Part shown: positions 17,457 through 25,911 of the stretch, one piece after another | How the letters are laid out: each line of letters begins with the position of its first letter | Position numbering within the stretch: position 1 is the first letter of the stretch | Source: Streptomyces sp. TSRI0281 | GTDB taxonomy: Bacteria > Actinomycetota > Actinomycetes > Streptomycetales > Streptomycetaceae | Reading direction: 5' to 3' | DNA: 64,000 nt | Assembly: GCF_001905125.1 (NCBI RefSeq) | Contig: NZ_LWLE01000002.1 | Location: forward strand, 336,741-400,740 | Program-made: the position numbers and the translations under genes | The notes under the pieces: model-generated | The model's input: the letters and a program-made list of their open reading frames with translations, nothing else | What the model was told of the DNA's origin: nothing | The model's database searches: none

Positions 17457-19175
17457 GTGGGCGGAACCGACCCCGCAACGAGCCCCGCCGCCGGAACCGC
17501 CGCCGGAACCTCCGTCGCAACCGCCTCCGGCGCGGAGGCCGCCGGGGACGGCCCGGCGAAGCCCGCTTCGGTGCTGCGCAGCGGAGCCGTCATGGCGGCG
17601 GGCTCCGTCGTCTCCCGCGCCACCGGCTTCATCCGCTCGGCGGTCGTCGTCGCCGCACTCGGCACCGGGCTGGCGGCCGACGGCTACACGGTCGCCAACA
17701 CCGTCCCCAACATCCTGTACATGCTGCTCATCGGCGGCGCCCTCAACGCGGTCTTCGTCCCCGAGCTGGTACGGGCCGCCAGACACCACGCCGACGGCGG
17801 AGCCGCGTACACCGACCGGCTGCTGACCGTGTGCACGGTCGGCCTCATCGCCCTCACCGCGATCACGGTGGCCGGTGCGCCCCTCATCGTCTCCGTCTAC
17901 ACCGACTACACGGGCCGGCAGGCCGAGCTGACCGTCGCCCTCGCCCGCTACTGCCTGCCGCAGATCCTCTTCTACGGGCTCTTCACCCTCCTCGGTCAAG
18001 TCCTCAACGCCCGCGACCGGTTCGGCGCGATGATGTGGACCCCGGTCCTCAACAACGTCGTGATCATCGCGGTGTTCGGTCTCTACCTCTCGGTCGCCGC
18101 GGGCTCCGGCGGCGCCCTCGGCGACGCCGACGCCCAACTGCTCGGCTGGGGGACGACCGCCGGAATAGCGGTGCAGACCCTCGCCCTGATCCCCGCGCTG
18201 CGCGCCGCCCGGTTCCGTTGGCGGCCCCGCTTCGACTGGCGCGGCAGCGGGCTGACCCGGCCGCTCCGCTCGGCCGGCTGGCTCGTGCTGCTCGTCCTGA
18301 CCAACCAGCTCGCCTACTGGGTGGTGACCCGGCTCTCCACCGGCACCGGGCAGCGCGCCGTCGACCAGGGGGTGTCGGGCGGCGCCGGATACACCGCGTA
18401 CAGCTACGCGTACCAGCTCCTGGTCGTCCCGCAGGGCATCATCACCGTCTCCCTGGTCACCGCGCTGATGCCGAGGATGAGCCGGGCGGCGGCCGACGGC
18501 GATCTGGCCGGGGTGCGGCGGGACGTCTCGTACGCCCTGCGGACCAGCGCCGCGGCCGTCGTGCCCGCGGCGGCCGTCCTGCTCGTGCTGGCACCGTGGG
18601 TGATGGGGTCGGTCTTCGGGTACGGGCGGACCACGGACGCCGACATCGCGGTGATGGCAGGCATGCTGGCGGCCTTCGCACCGGGGCTGATCGCCCTCTC
18701 CGGACAGTACGTGCTCACCCGCGGCTTCTACGCGATGAGTGACACCCGCACCCCCTTCCTCCTCAACCTGGTGATCGCCGGGGTCAACGCCGCACTGTGC
18801 GTGGCCGCGTATCTGCTGCTGCCCGCCCGCTGGGCGGTGACCGGGATGGCCGGGGCGAACTCGGTGGCGTTCCTCGCGGGGTTCGCCGTCACCGCGTATG
18901 TGCTGCACCGGCGCGTCCCGGGGCCGGGTGGCGGCCGCGCGCTGCTGCGGTCGCCCGCGCTGGGGGCGCACCTCCGGCTGATCGCCGCGTGCGTGCCCGC
19001 CGGGGCTCTGGCGTACGGGGCGGCGCGGGCGGTGGAGGGCGCGGGCGATGCGGTGGCCGCCGGGACCGGGGTCCTGGTGCTGCTGCTCGTGGTGGTCCTG
19101 CTGGCCCGGCCGCTGGGAATCGTGGAGATCGACGCGATGGTGGCGGCGGGCCGGGGGCGGTTCCGGCGGCGCTGA
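17457..19175 (+). CDS. murJ: MurJ-family lipid II flippase-like membrane protein
   Basis: Polytopic membrane protein of the MOP/MVF superfamily, about 14 transmembrane helices, expected to flip lipid-linked peptidoglycan precursors. GTG 17457 is chosen because AGGAG lies seven bases upstream; the earlier in-frame ATG (17349) has no good ribosome site. After a ~35-residue Ala/Gly-rich tail come the family features SGAVMAAGSVVSRATGFIRS, an NTVPNILYMLLIGGALNAVFVPEL-type segment, and ARYCLPQI. No C-terminal kinase-like domain is present, unlike the MviN-type protein of mycobacteria. Streptomyces usually have several paralogues, so this need not be the essential one. It lies next to a wall transpeptidase on the other strand. 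Confidence 0.85.
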   Translation: MGGTDPATSPAAGTAAGTSVATASGAEAAGDGPAKPASVLRSGAVMAAGSVVSRATGFIRSAVVVAALGTGLAADGYTVANTVPNILYMLLIGGALNAVFVPELVRAARHHADGGAAYTDRLLTVCTVGLIALTAITVAGAPLIVSVYTDYTGRQAELTVALARYCLPQILFYGLFTLLGQVLNARDRFGAMMWTPVLNNVVIIAVFGLYLSVAAGSGGALGDADAQLLGWGTTAGIAVQTLALIPALRAARFRWRPRFDWRGSGLTRPLRSAGWLVLLVLTNQLAYWVVTRLSTGTGQRAVDQGVSGGAGYTAYSYAYQLLVVPQGIITVSLVTALMPRMSRAAADGDLAGVRRDVSYALRTSAAAVVPAAAVLLVLAPWVMGSVFGYGRTTDADIAVMAGMLAAFAPGLIALSGQYVLTRGFYAMSDTRTPFLLNLVIAGVNAALCVAAYLLLPARWAVTGMAGANSVAFLAGFAVTAYVLHRRVPGPGGGRALLRSPALGAHLRLIAACVPAGALAYGAARAVEGAGDAVAAGTGVLVLLLVVVLLARPLGIVEIDAMVAAGRGRFRRR

Positions 19176-19308
19176 GGTGAAGGCCGGCCCGCCGATACCG
19201 GGTGGCCGCCCGAACAGGCGGTCATCGGGGTTGTTGTCCGAGGCGGTCCTGACGTTCGGGGCGGCACGACGCTACCCTGCGCGGACGAAACGCTTATCGG
19301 AGGTACAC

Positions 19309-21126
19309 ATGCGCCGTTCCGTCGGCCGGAACACGTCGTTCTTAGCTGTTTTCGCTGTTGTCGCCTCGATCGGGGCCGCGGCCCCGGCCGGTTCCGCGCC
19401 GCCCGCCGTCACGCGGCCGGCGCCGGCCAAGTCGCCCGTGGCGGTGGGGTACGGGGGAGCCGTCGCGAGCGTCGACGAGGACGCCTCGGCGGCCGGTATC
19501 GAGGTGCTCCGCAAGGGAGGCAACGCGGTCGACGCCGCCGTGGCGACCGCGGCCGCGCTCGGTGTCACGGAGCCGTATTCGGCGGGCATCGGCGGCGGTG
19601 GCTACTTCGTTTACTACGACGCGAAGAAGCGCACCGTACAGACCATCGACGGCCGGGAGACCGCGCCGCGCAGCGCGGACTCCTCGCTCTTCCTGGAGAA
19701 CGGGAAGCCGATCCCGTTCAACGACGCCGTCACCAGCGGCCTCGGCGTCGGTACCCCCGGCACCCCGGCGACCTGGGACAAGGCGCTGGACACCTGGGGC
19801 ACCAAGTCGCTGCGTACGCTGCTGAAGCCGGCCGAGCGGCTGGCCCACGACGGATTCGTCGTGGACGAAACGTTCCGCTCGCAGACCGAGGGGAATCAGG
19901 CCAGGTTCGCCGACTTCCCGGCGTCCGCCGAGCTGTTCCTGCCCGGCGGTCGGCTGCCGGTGGTCGGCTCGGTCTTCAAGAACCCCGATCTGGCGCGCAC
20001 CTACCGGGAGCTGGGCCGCGAGGGCGTCGACGAGCTGTACCGGGGCGAACTGGCCGACGACATCGTCCGTACGGTCCGCCGGCCCCCCGTCGACCCGCGG
20101 GCCGACCGGGTGGTGCGGCCGGGCGATCTGACGGGCAAGGACCTCAAGGCGTACCGGGCGCTGCGGCAGAACCCGACGAAGGTCGGCTACCGGGGGCTCG
20201 ACGTGTACGGCATGGCGCCGTCCTCGTCCGGCGGTACGAGTGTCGGTGAGGCGCTCAACATCCTGGAGTCCACGGACCTTTCGCGGGTCGGCAAGGTCCA
20301 GTATCTGCACCGGCTCATCGAGTCGAGCCGGATCGCGTTCGCCGACCGGGGGCGCTGGGTCGGCGACCCGGCGTTCGAGGACGTGCCGACCCGCGGGCTG
20401 CTGAGCCAGCGGTTCGCCGACTCGCGGGAGTGCCTGATCAAGGACGACGCGGTGCTGACCAGCCCGCTGGCGCCCGGTGACCCGAGCGACCCGACCACCT
20501 GCGCGACCGGTGGGACGGCCGCCCCGACGACGTACGAGGGGGAGAACACCACGCATCTGACGGCCGCCGACAAGTGGGGCAACGTCGTCGCGTACACCCT
20601 GACCATCGAGTCCACCGGCGGCAGCGGCATCACGGTGCCCGGCCGCGGCTTCCTGCTCAACAACGAGCTGACCGACTTCTCCTTCGCGCCCGCCAACCCG
20701 GCGGTCCACGACCCGAATCTGCCGGGTCCGGGCAAGCGGCCGAGGTCGTCGATCTCCCCGACCATCGTGCTGAAGCACGGCAAGCCGGTGCTGGCCCTGG
20801 GTTCCCCGGGCGGCGCCACCATCATCACCACCGTGCTCCAGTCCCTGACCGGTCATGTCGACCGGGGCCTCCCGCTGGTCGACGCCATCGCGGCGCCGCG
20901 CGCCAGCCAGCGCAACGCGCCGACGACGGAGATCGAGCCCGGAATCTGGGACAGCCCGGTGCGGGCGGAGCTGGAGGCGCTCGGCCACGCCTTCAAGCTG
21001 AATCCGGAGATCGGCGCGGCCACCGGCGTACAGCGGCTGCCGGACGGCCGGTGGCTGGCGGCGGCGGAAAAGGTGCGGCGGGGCGGTGGCTCGGCCATGG
21101 TGGTGCATCCGAGCGGCAGGAACTGA
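19309..21126 (+). CDS. ggt: Secreted gamma-glutamyltransferase
   Basis: Gamma-glutamyl transpeptidase that hydrolyses or transfers gamma-glutamyl groups from glutathione-like peptides outside the cell. ATG 19309 has CGGAGG six bases upstream. Residues 1-30 are a signal peptide ending near GSAPPA. The family opening ASVDEDASAAGIEVLRKGGNAVDAA (given in part: EVLRKGGNAVDAAVATA) is present, as is the autoprocessing site: the nucleophile is the first Thr of TTHLTAAD, about residue 414, which becomes the N-terminus of the small subunit. The glycine-rich GSPGGATIITTVLQ loop follows at about 500. Length (605 aa) is standard. Confidence 0.93.
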   Translation: MRRSVGRNTSFLAVFAVVASIGAAAPAGSAPPAVTRPAPAKSPVAVGYGGAVASVDEDASAAGIEVLRKGGNAVDAAVATAAALGVTEPYSAGIGGGGYFVYYDAKKRTVQTIDGRETAPRSADSSLFLENGKPIPFNDAVTSGLGVGTPGTPATWDKALDTWGTKSLRTLLKPAERLAHDGFVVDETFRSQTEGNQARFADFPASAELFLPGGRLPVVGSVFKNPDLARTYRELGREGVDELYRGELADDIVRTVRRPPVDPRADRVVRPGDLTGKDLKAYRALRQNPTKVGYRGLDVYGMAPSSSGGTSVGEALNILESTDLSRVGKVQYLHRLIESSRIAFADRGRWVGDPAFEDVPTRGLLSQRFADSRECLIKDDAVLTSPLAPGDPSDPTTCATGGTAAPTTYEGENTTHLTAADKWGNVVAYTLTIESTGGSGITVPGRGFLLNNELTDFSFAPANPAVHDPNLPGPGKRPRSSISPTIVLKHGKPVLALGSPGGATIITTVLQSLTGHVDRGLPLVDAIAAPRASQRNAPTTEIEPGIWDSPVRAELEALGHAFKLNPEIGAATGVQRLPDGRWLAAAEKVRRGGGSAMVVHPSGRN

Positions 21127-21145
21127 CCTCCGGTCGGACGAGCAC

Positions 21146-21198
21146 GGTCGGCGGGGCCGGTACGGAGCGACCTGTCGCATGTACCGGCCCCGCCGACC
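21146..21198 (+). terminator. Strong terminator hairpin after ggt
   Basis: Perfect 18-bp stem (21146-21163 with 21181-21198) and 17-base loop, 20 bp after the ggt stop. One of the longest stems in the window. Confidence 0.75.
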
Positions 21199-21306
21199 TG
21201 ACGCGGCTTCGGGCCGCCCCGGCTGGATGCGGGGCGGCCGGAAGCCCGGCGTCTGCAAGGAAGGCTCTACGGAGCCTTCGGGTCCAGCGGAAAGGCCATC
21301 CCCACC

Positions 21307-22005
21307 GTGCGTACCCGAACGCTCGCCCTGACCGCGGTCTGCGGCGCCGCTCTGCTCGGCCCCGCGGCACTGCCCGCCACCGCCACTACCGGTTCCCGGC
21401 CGGCCGGGGACGGGGAGGGACCGGTGACCGCCGCCGCGCTGCTGGCCCGGATGACGTCCTGTACGCGGATCTCCAAGGGGAAGTACCGCACGGACGCCTC
21501 CCGGCCGAAGGCCACCGTCCCCGTGTGCGGCACGGACGATGCCGTGTTCTGGAAGGCGGACATGGACATCGACTGCGACGGCCGGAAGACGAAGGTGTGC
21601 AACAGGAGGACCGACCCGTACTTCCTGCCGGAGACGGCGTTCGTGACGTCGGGCGGCAGACCGCTGGACTCGGCCGCGCTCCCGTACATCGTGGTGCCGG
21701 GACCCAGCTCCGTCTGGGACTACCGGAAGTCCGGGATCAGGGGCGGCAGCGTCGCCGCCGTCATCCACCGTGACCGGGTGCGGTACGCAGTGGTGGGTGA
21801 CACGGGTCCCGGCGGCATCATCGGAGAGGCGTCGTACGCCACCGCCCGCGCGCTCGGCATCGACCCCGACCCCCGGACCGGTGGCACCGACTCCGGCGTC
21901 ACCTACCTCGTGTTCAAGGGCTCCCGGGTCTCGCCGATCGAGAGCCGCACGAAGGCCGTCACCACGGGTGAGGCGCTGGCGAGGAAGTTCCTCGGCGGCG
22001 GGTGA
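21307..22005 (+). CDS. Secreted glycoside hydrolase family 75 chitosanase
   Basis: Extracellular endo-chitosanase of the GH75 family, 232 aa. Start is GTG 21307. The signal peptide occupies about residues 1-28 (cleavage near ATATTG). The mature domain shows the family blocks VFWKADMDIDCDG (catalytic acid region), DPYFLPETAFVT, and VVGDTGPGGIIGEAS, the last containing the second conserved acid. It would break down chitosan in fungal or arthropod remains. The gene has its own upstream region behind the ggt terminator. Confidence in the family is high from these blocks, although no search was run. Confidence 0.88.
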   Translation: MRTRTLALTAVCGAALLGPAALPATATTGSRPAGDGEGPVTAAALLARMTSCTRISKGKYRTDASRPKATVPVCGTDDAVFWKADMDIDCDGRKTKVCNRRTDPYFLPETAFVTSGGRPLDSAALPYIVVPGPSSVWDYRKSGIRGGSVAAVIHRDRVRYAVVGDTGPGGIIGEASYATARALGIDPDPRTGGTDSGVTYLVFKGSRVSPIESRTKAVTTGEALARKFLGGG

Positions 22006-22151
22006 GCCTCACCTGATCGGCGCACTGGACCGGAGCGCCGGGGAAGCGGGTGGCCGGAGCGGCGGATCCTCGTGCGTCGACCGGCCCACACCGCGGTGGA
22101 CGTGTCTGCACTGAGTAGGTGTCTGCCCCGAGCGGCAACGAGCCAATGAGT

Positions 22152-22176
22152 ATACCGGTCCGCACGGTATTAGAAT
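22152..22176 (+). promoter_or_regulatory. Leaderless promoter with dyad, upstream of small XRE regulator
   Basis: Inverted repeat ATACCG-7 bases-CGGTAT (22152-22157 / 22165-22170) directly abuts a TAGAAT -10 element (22171-22176). The predicted transcription start is the A of ATG 22183, making a leaderless mRNA. The dyad is well placed for repression by the regulator encoded next. Confidence 0.55.
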
Positions 22177-22182
22177 GACGGA

Positions 22183-22452
22183 ATGGTACGTACGCCCCTG
22201 ACACCCGAAGAGCGCCTCCGCGGCGAACGGCTCGGCCGACTGCTCCGCGAGGCACGCGACGGACGCAGCATGGTCACCATCGCCGCGAGCGCCGGAATCT
22301 CCGCCGAGACCCTCCGCAAGATCGAGACCGGCCGGGCCCCGACCCCCGCCTTCTTCACGGTGGCGGCACTGGCCGGGGCGCTCGGCCTCTCGATGGATGA
22401 CCTGCTCACCCGATGCGCACCGGAACCGGACGCGGTTCCCCTGATCGCCTGA
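22183..22452 (+). CDS. Small XRE-family HTH transcriptional regulator
   Basis: 89 aa DNA-binding protein consisting almost wholly of one Cro/C1-type helix-turn-helix (about residues 14-70; recognition part SAGISAETLRKIETGRAPTP). No sensor or ligand domain is present. The ATG appears to be the first base of the transcript. A dyad lies at the promoter, so autoregulation is likely. The next gene starts 22 bp downstream on the same strand and may be cotranscribed. Confidence 0.85.
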   Translation: MVRTPLTPEERLRGERLGRLLREARDGRSMVTIAASAGISAETLRKIETGRAPTPAFFTVAALAGALGLSMDDLLTRCAPEPDAVPLIA

Positions 22453-22474
22453 GCGGGCGCGTAGGGTCGCGCCC

Positions 22475-22855
22475 GTGACTCTTCAGGACTTCGCCCGCAG
22501 CGAGTACGTCAGCCTCACCACGTACCGGAAGGACGGCACCCCCGTCGCCACGCCCGTCTGGGCGGCGGCCGACGGCGAGGTGCTGTACGTCTGGACCCGC
22601 TCCGACTCGTGGAAGGTGAAACGCCTGCGCAACAACAGCCGGGTCCTGGTCACCGTCTGCGATATGCGCGGCCGGATCGCGGAGGGCGCCCCCAGCGCCG
22701 AGGGCACCGCGCGGCTGCTCGACGGGGCGGGGACCCGGGCGGTACGCAAGGTACTGGCCCGCAAGTACACCTGGAAGTTCTGGATCGTCGACTGGCCCGC
22801 CACGGCCGTACGGCTCGGCAAGCGCCCGCACACGGGTATCGCCGTCACCTTCTGA
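22475..22855 (+). CDS. PPOX-class F420-dependent oxidoreductase
   Basis: Small split-barrel flavin/F420-binding protein (126 aa) of the pyridoxamine 5'-phosphate oxidase-like superfamily. The pattern SLTTYRKDGTPVATPVWAA followed by SDSWKVKRLRNNSRV and a C-terminal HTGIAVTF resembles the group called TIGR03666 in mycobacteria and streptomycetes; this is recalled, not searched. Start is GTG 22475. Substrate unknown. Its position 22 bp after the XRE gene suggests a small two-gene unit. Confidence 0.85.
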   Translation: MTLQDFARSEYVSLTTYRKDGTPVATPVWAAADGEVLYVWTRSDSWKVKRLRNNSRVLVTVCDMRGRIAEGAPSAEGTARLLDGAGTRAVRKVLARKYTWKFWIVDWPATAVRLGKRPHTGIAVTF

Positions 22856-22963
22856 GCCGCACCGCGGTGGAAAGACGCGCGTGACCCGCCCGTAACACAC
22901 CTGCGGTCGAATGCCTCCGGACTGGAAGGTTCCAGTCGACAGTCGGCGAGGGCGACGATCACG

Positions 22964-24466
22964 GTGCAGGAACACGCGGTGGAAGTAGGGGCGTTCGCAC
23001 AGTACCTCCGGGACCTCGCGGCCCGGCTGGACCCCGGAGGCGGGTGGTACGGAGTCTTCACCCGCCGCGACCCCGTAGGCATGAGAGCCTGCCTCGACGG
23101 TGTCGAGATCCCGCCCTGGGACGTGGTGGAGTCCCTGCTGTCGGACCTCGCCGTGTCACATGGCACCGCGTTCGCGGAGCGTGCATCGGTACGGGCCGCC
23201 GCGCTGTACTCCGCATCGGCCGCCGCGCGCGACCGGCAGCCCGGCGGGCGCCAAGCGCTCGTCCACCGGCTGGAGTTGATGCTCCGGGTACAGAGCCGGG
23301 CGGCCGAGCGGATGGGCGCGGCAGCGGCGGGCGGCCCGCACGCACCGGACACGGACGCGCTCGCCTGGGCCCGGGACGACCACGAACGCGCCTCGGCCCG
23401 CTGCACGGACCTGCGCCAGCGGATGGCTGCCGTCGCGGTTCCGGAAGGGTGGTTCCGGGAGGAGGGCGACGCGGGCGAGGACGCCGCGCGGGTGCCGGGC
23501 CCCCGGCCCGAGCCCGGCGCGGAACACCTCCCCGCACCCGCTGGACCCGCGCCTTCCGCTGCCCCGTCAGTCACTCCGGCCACTCCGGCCACTGGGCCCA
23601 CCGCTGCCCCGTCCCCCGCGCCTCAGGCCGCTCCGGCATCTGCTCCGGGGCCCGCGCCGGGGCCTGCTCCGACGTCCGCTCTGGAGCCCGTTTCGGCGCC
23701 CCCTCCGGCATCTGCTCCGGGGCCCGCGCCCCGGCGCAAGAAGCCCCGAGGGGCCCGGTTCGCCGGTCTTGAGGTGGACGACGAGGAGACCGGGCACGCC
23801 CCCTCGCCCGTCCCCGTGCTGCCCGTTCCCTCGGCCGGTGCCGCGGCGCCGCGCGGTGCCCGCTTCGGCGGCGCGCAGGACGGGAACGGCCCCGCCCCTG
23901 CCACCGCCCCGGTGCCGGAGACCCCACCGGACCCCGCCGCCCTCCGCGTCGCGTCCACCGCCGTCGCGCAGCTGGTCCGGCTGCGAGCCGGGGGCCGCAG
24001 TGGCGAGGCGCACGTCGTGCTCTGCGAGGCGGCGGCGTGGCCCGCCGGACATCTGCCGGTACTGGCCCTCGCCCTGCACCGCGCGGGACTGGCGGCCGAC
24101 TGGGCGACCCTGCTGTGGGAGGTGTCCCTGCTGCCGCCCGAAGGACTCGCCGGTGCGGTGGGCGCGCTGGCCGCGGCGGGCCGCACCGAGGACTGCGGGC
24201 AGTTGCTGCGCCTGGGGGTGGCGCGCCCCGCCGCCGACATCGCCGCTGCCGTGGTCGCCCTGGACCGCGCGGGCCGGGCGTCCGAGGCACAGGCGCTGCT
24301 GGGCGCCTTCGTGCGCGTACGAACCCCGCAGGACGCGGCCGGGATCGCCGGGGGCGGCCGGGCCCACCTCGTACCCCGCCTCCTGGCCGCCGCTCGTCAG
24401 GTGTCGACGGAAAGCGAATGGGACCTGGTGCACGCGCTGCGGGTGGCGGGCGTCGCGGGGACGTAG
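22964..24466 (+). CDS. Hypothetical protein with Pro/Ala-rich linker
   Basis: 500 aa protein without signal peptide or membrane segments. Residues ~1-160 form an alpha-helical domain (AQYLRDLAARLDPGGGWYGVF, with short helices to MAAVAVPEGWF). Residues ~175-320 are a low-complexity Pro/Ala linker with imperfect repeats such as ASAPGPAPGPAP. Residues ~325-500 are a second helical domain rich in Ala/Leu/Arg that resembles helical repeat (TPR-like) packing (GRSGEAHVVLCEAAAWP, AGRTEDCGQLLRLGVARP). Start is GTG 22964 with GAGGG upstream. I do not recognise the family; conserved hypothetical proteins of this shape are common in streptomycetes. Confidence 0.75.
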   Translation: MQEHAVEVGAFAQYLRDLAARLDPGGGWYGVFTRRDPVGMRACLDGVEIPPWDVVESLLSDLAVSHGTAFAERASVRAAALYSASAAARDRQPGGRQALVHRLELMLRVQSRAAERMGAAAAGGPHAPDTDALAWARDDHERASARCTDLRQRMAAVAVPEGWFREEGDAGEDAARVPGPRPEPGAEHLPAPAGPAPSAAPSVTPATPATGPTAAPSPAPQAAPASAPGPAPGPAPTSALEPVSAPPPASAPGPAPRRKKPRGARFAGLEVDDEETGHAPSPVPVLPVPSAGAAAPRGARFGGAQDGNGPAPATAPVPETPPDPAALRVASTAVAQLVRLRAGGRSGEAHVVLCEAAAWPAGHLPVLALALHRAGLAADWATLLWEVSLLPPEGLAGAVGALAAAGRTEDCGQLLRLGVARPAADIAAAVVALDRAGRASEAQALLGAFVRVRTPQDAAGIAGGGRAHLVPRLLAAARQVSTESEWDLVHALRVAGVAGT

Positions 24467-24524
24467 GGCGCCGGCCGACGAGGCCCGCGCGCGCCGGAGG
24501 TGCGCCCCGCGCCGCTGCCCGCCG

Positions 24525-25583
24525 CTACCTGACGTCGCTCGTCGTACGCCGGTAGGTGGAGCGCCGGTCCTCGATGTCCGCCCAGCGGTCTCCGTACACC
24601 GTCTCCCTGATTCCCGGTTCGCGCAGGAAGTCGTGCGGGAAGCCCAGCGGCACCGCGCTCACCGTGTCCAGGCGCTCGGCCGCGTCCGCGTCCAGCTCGA
24701 CGTCCAGGCAGGCCAGGTTGTCGGTCAGCTGGGCCTCGGTGGAGGCGCCGATGATCGGGACGATGTTGCCGGGACGCCCGCGCAGCCAGGCCAGCGCGAC
24801 CTGGGCCGGGGTCCAGCCGCCCTGCTCGGCGATCTCCACGACCGCGCGGACCGTTTCGTACGCGCGGCGTTCCGTGTCGTCGCGGCCGTCGCCCGCCGCC
24901 GGAGCCGTGCCGTCGACGGAGTGGGTGCCGGTGAGCCGGCCGCGGGCCAGCGGGCTCCAGGCGAAGACGGCCTGGTCGAAGGCGCGTGCCTGGGGGAGCA
25001 GTTCGCGTTCCGGCGTACGCTCCAGCAGGCTGTACCGCAGTTGCGAACCGGCGAAGGCCGTCCACCCGCGCAGCTCGGCGAGCGTACTGGCCTGGGCGAT
25101 CTCCCAGGCGGGCCAGTCCGAGACCCCGACGTAGAGCACCTTTCCGGTGCGTACGAGATCGTCGAGGGCCCGCATGACCTCCTCGACCGGGGTGAAGTTG
25201 TCCCGCGCGTGCACCCACAGCACGTCGAGTCGGTCGGTGCGCAGCCAGCCGAGGCTCCGCTCCACCGACCGCACGAGGTTCTTGCGGTGATTGCCCGCGG
25301 AGTTGGCGTCGCCGCGGGCGGTCGCGCAGGTGTACTTGCTGGCGAGGACGAGGGAGTCGCGGCGGTCGCCGAGCACCTCCCCGAGGACCGTCTCCGAGGC
25401 GCCCGCCGCGTAGATGTCGGCCGTGTCGAGGAAGTTGCCGCCCGCCTCGACATACGCGTCGACGATCCGCCCGCTGGTGTCCCGGACGGCATCCGGCTCC
25501 GACTCATGGCTGCCCAGCGTCATGGCACCCAGTGCCAGTTCACTGACTCGCAGACCGGTCCTGCCGAACAGTGTGTAACGCAC
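24525..25583 (-). CDS. Aldo/keto reductase
   Basis: NADPH-dependent aldo/keto reductase of the YajO/Tas-like group, 352 aa TIM barrel. GTG 25583 is chosen because AGGGG lies at good spacing and the protein then starts MRYTLFGRTGLRVSEL as in the family; an in-frame ATG further upstream has no support. Catalytic residues: Asp in FLDTADIYAAG (with Tyr), Lys in LVLASKYTC and His in DVLWVHARD. The C-terminal NADP site (IIGASTEAQLTDN) is present. Its promoter has a 19-bp spacer with a central dyad typical of MerR-type control. Confidence 0.9.
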   Translation of the reverse strand: MRYTLFGRTGLRVSELALGAMTLGSHESEPDAVRDTSGRIVDAYVEAGGNFLDTADIYAAGASETVLGEVLGDRRDSLVLASKYTCATARGDANSAGNHRKNLVRSVERSLGWLRTDRLDVLWVHARDNFTPVEEVMRALDDLVRTGKVLYVGVSDWPAWEIAQASTLAELRGWTAFAGSQLRYSLLERTPERELLPQARAFDQAVFAWSPLARGRLTGTHSVDGTAPAAGDGRDDTERRAYETVRAVVEIAEQGGWTPAQVALAWLRGRPGNIVPIIGASTEAQLTDNLACLDVELDADAAERLDTVSAVPLGFPHDFLREPGIRETVYGDRWADIEDRRSTYRRTTSDVR

Positions 25584-25615
25584 GAATGATCCCCTTCGGT
25601 CGGGTGGTGTCTCGG

Positions 25616-25646
25616 AGGCTATGAGCTGGAGCGCACTCCAGCGCAA
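25616..25646 (-). promoter_or_regulatory. MerR-type promoter/operator of the aldo/keto reductase gene
   Basis: On the minus strand TTGCGC (-35) and TAGCCT (-10) are separated by 19 bp, and the spacer holds the perfect dyad CTGGAG-tgcg-CTCCAG (25626-25641). An over-long spacer with a dyad inside it is the hallmark of MerR-family activation by DNA distortion. No MerR gene is next to it. Confidence 0.5.
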
Positions 25647-25855
25647 ATCTCACCCGTCGTCGGGCGCTCCCCGGGGCTTTCCTCCGGATCGGACCGGGCG
25701 CGTATGCCGTGCCAGGCACCTGTTTCGACCGCGATCGACTGCCGGTCGGACCGGTGTGGACCGCTCGGGTGCGAAACATGATCGACTCCGCCGGTTCACG
25801 GCGATGGTCTTGCCCCGCCGTGTGGCGGGGCTTACGTTCTCCTCCAACGCAGATA

Positions 25856-25869
25856 TCTACGTGCGTAGA
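25856..25869. promoter_or_regulatory. Operator palindrome of the pyrimidine/hydantoin operon, copy 1
   Basis: TCTACGTGCGTAGA, two perfect 6-bp arms with a 2-bp centre, 42 bp upstream of ATG 25912. The identical 14-mer occurs upstream of the dihydropyrimidinase gene (30438-30451), so both units are probably under one regulator. Confidence 0.65.
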
Positions 25870-25911
25870 AACGCGTAGAGGCTCTCGGACGCCGCGTCGA
25901 AGGAGCAACTC

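Larger units (their letters stand above)
25584..25911. other. Divergent intergenic region, AKR / hydantoin operon
   Basis: 328 bp without a gene. It holds the MerR-type promoter for the reductase (25616-25646), a small stable hairpin GCCCCGCC-gtgt-GGCGGGGC (25812-25831) of unknown role, the box TACGTTCT (25833-25840) that recurs upstream of the dihydropyrimidinase gene, and the 14-bp operator 25856-25869 with an extra half-site CGTAGA at 25874-25879. Confidence 0.6.

Noticed and set aside
17204..18971. Upstream in-frame extension of the L,D-transpeptidase over murJ
   Set aside because: The extension is a shadow of murJ and would bury the lipoprotein signal inside the protein.
19342..21768. 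Very long open frame on the minus strand opposite ggt and the chitosanase gene
   Set aside because: It mirrors the codon structure of the plus-strand genes, is Arg/Gly/Asp-rich without motifs or a ribosome site, and is a typical high-GC shadow frame.
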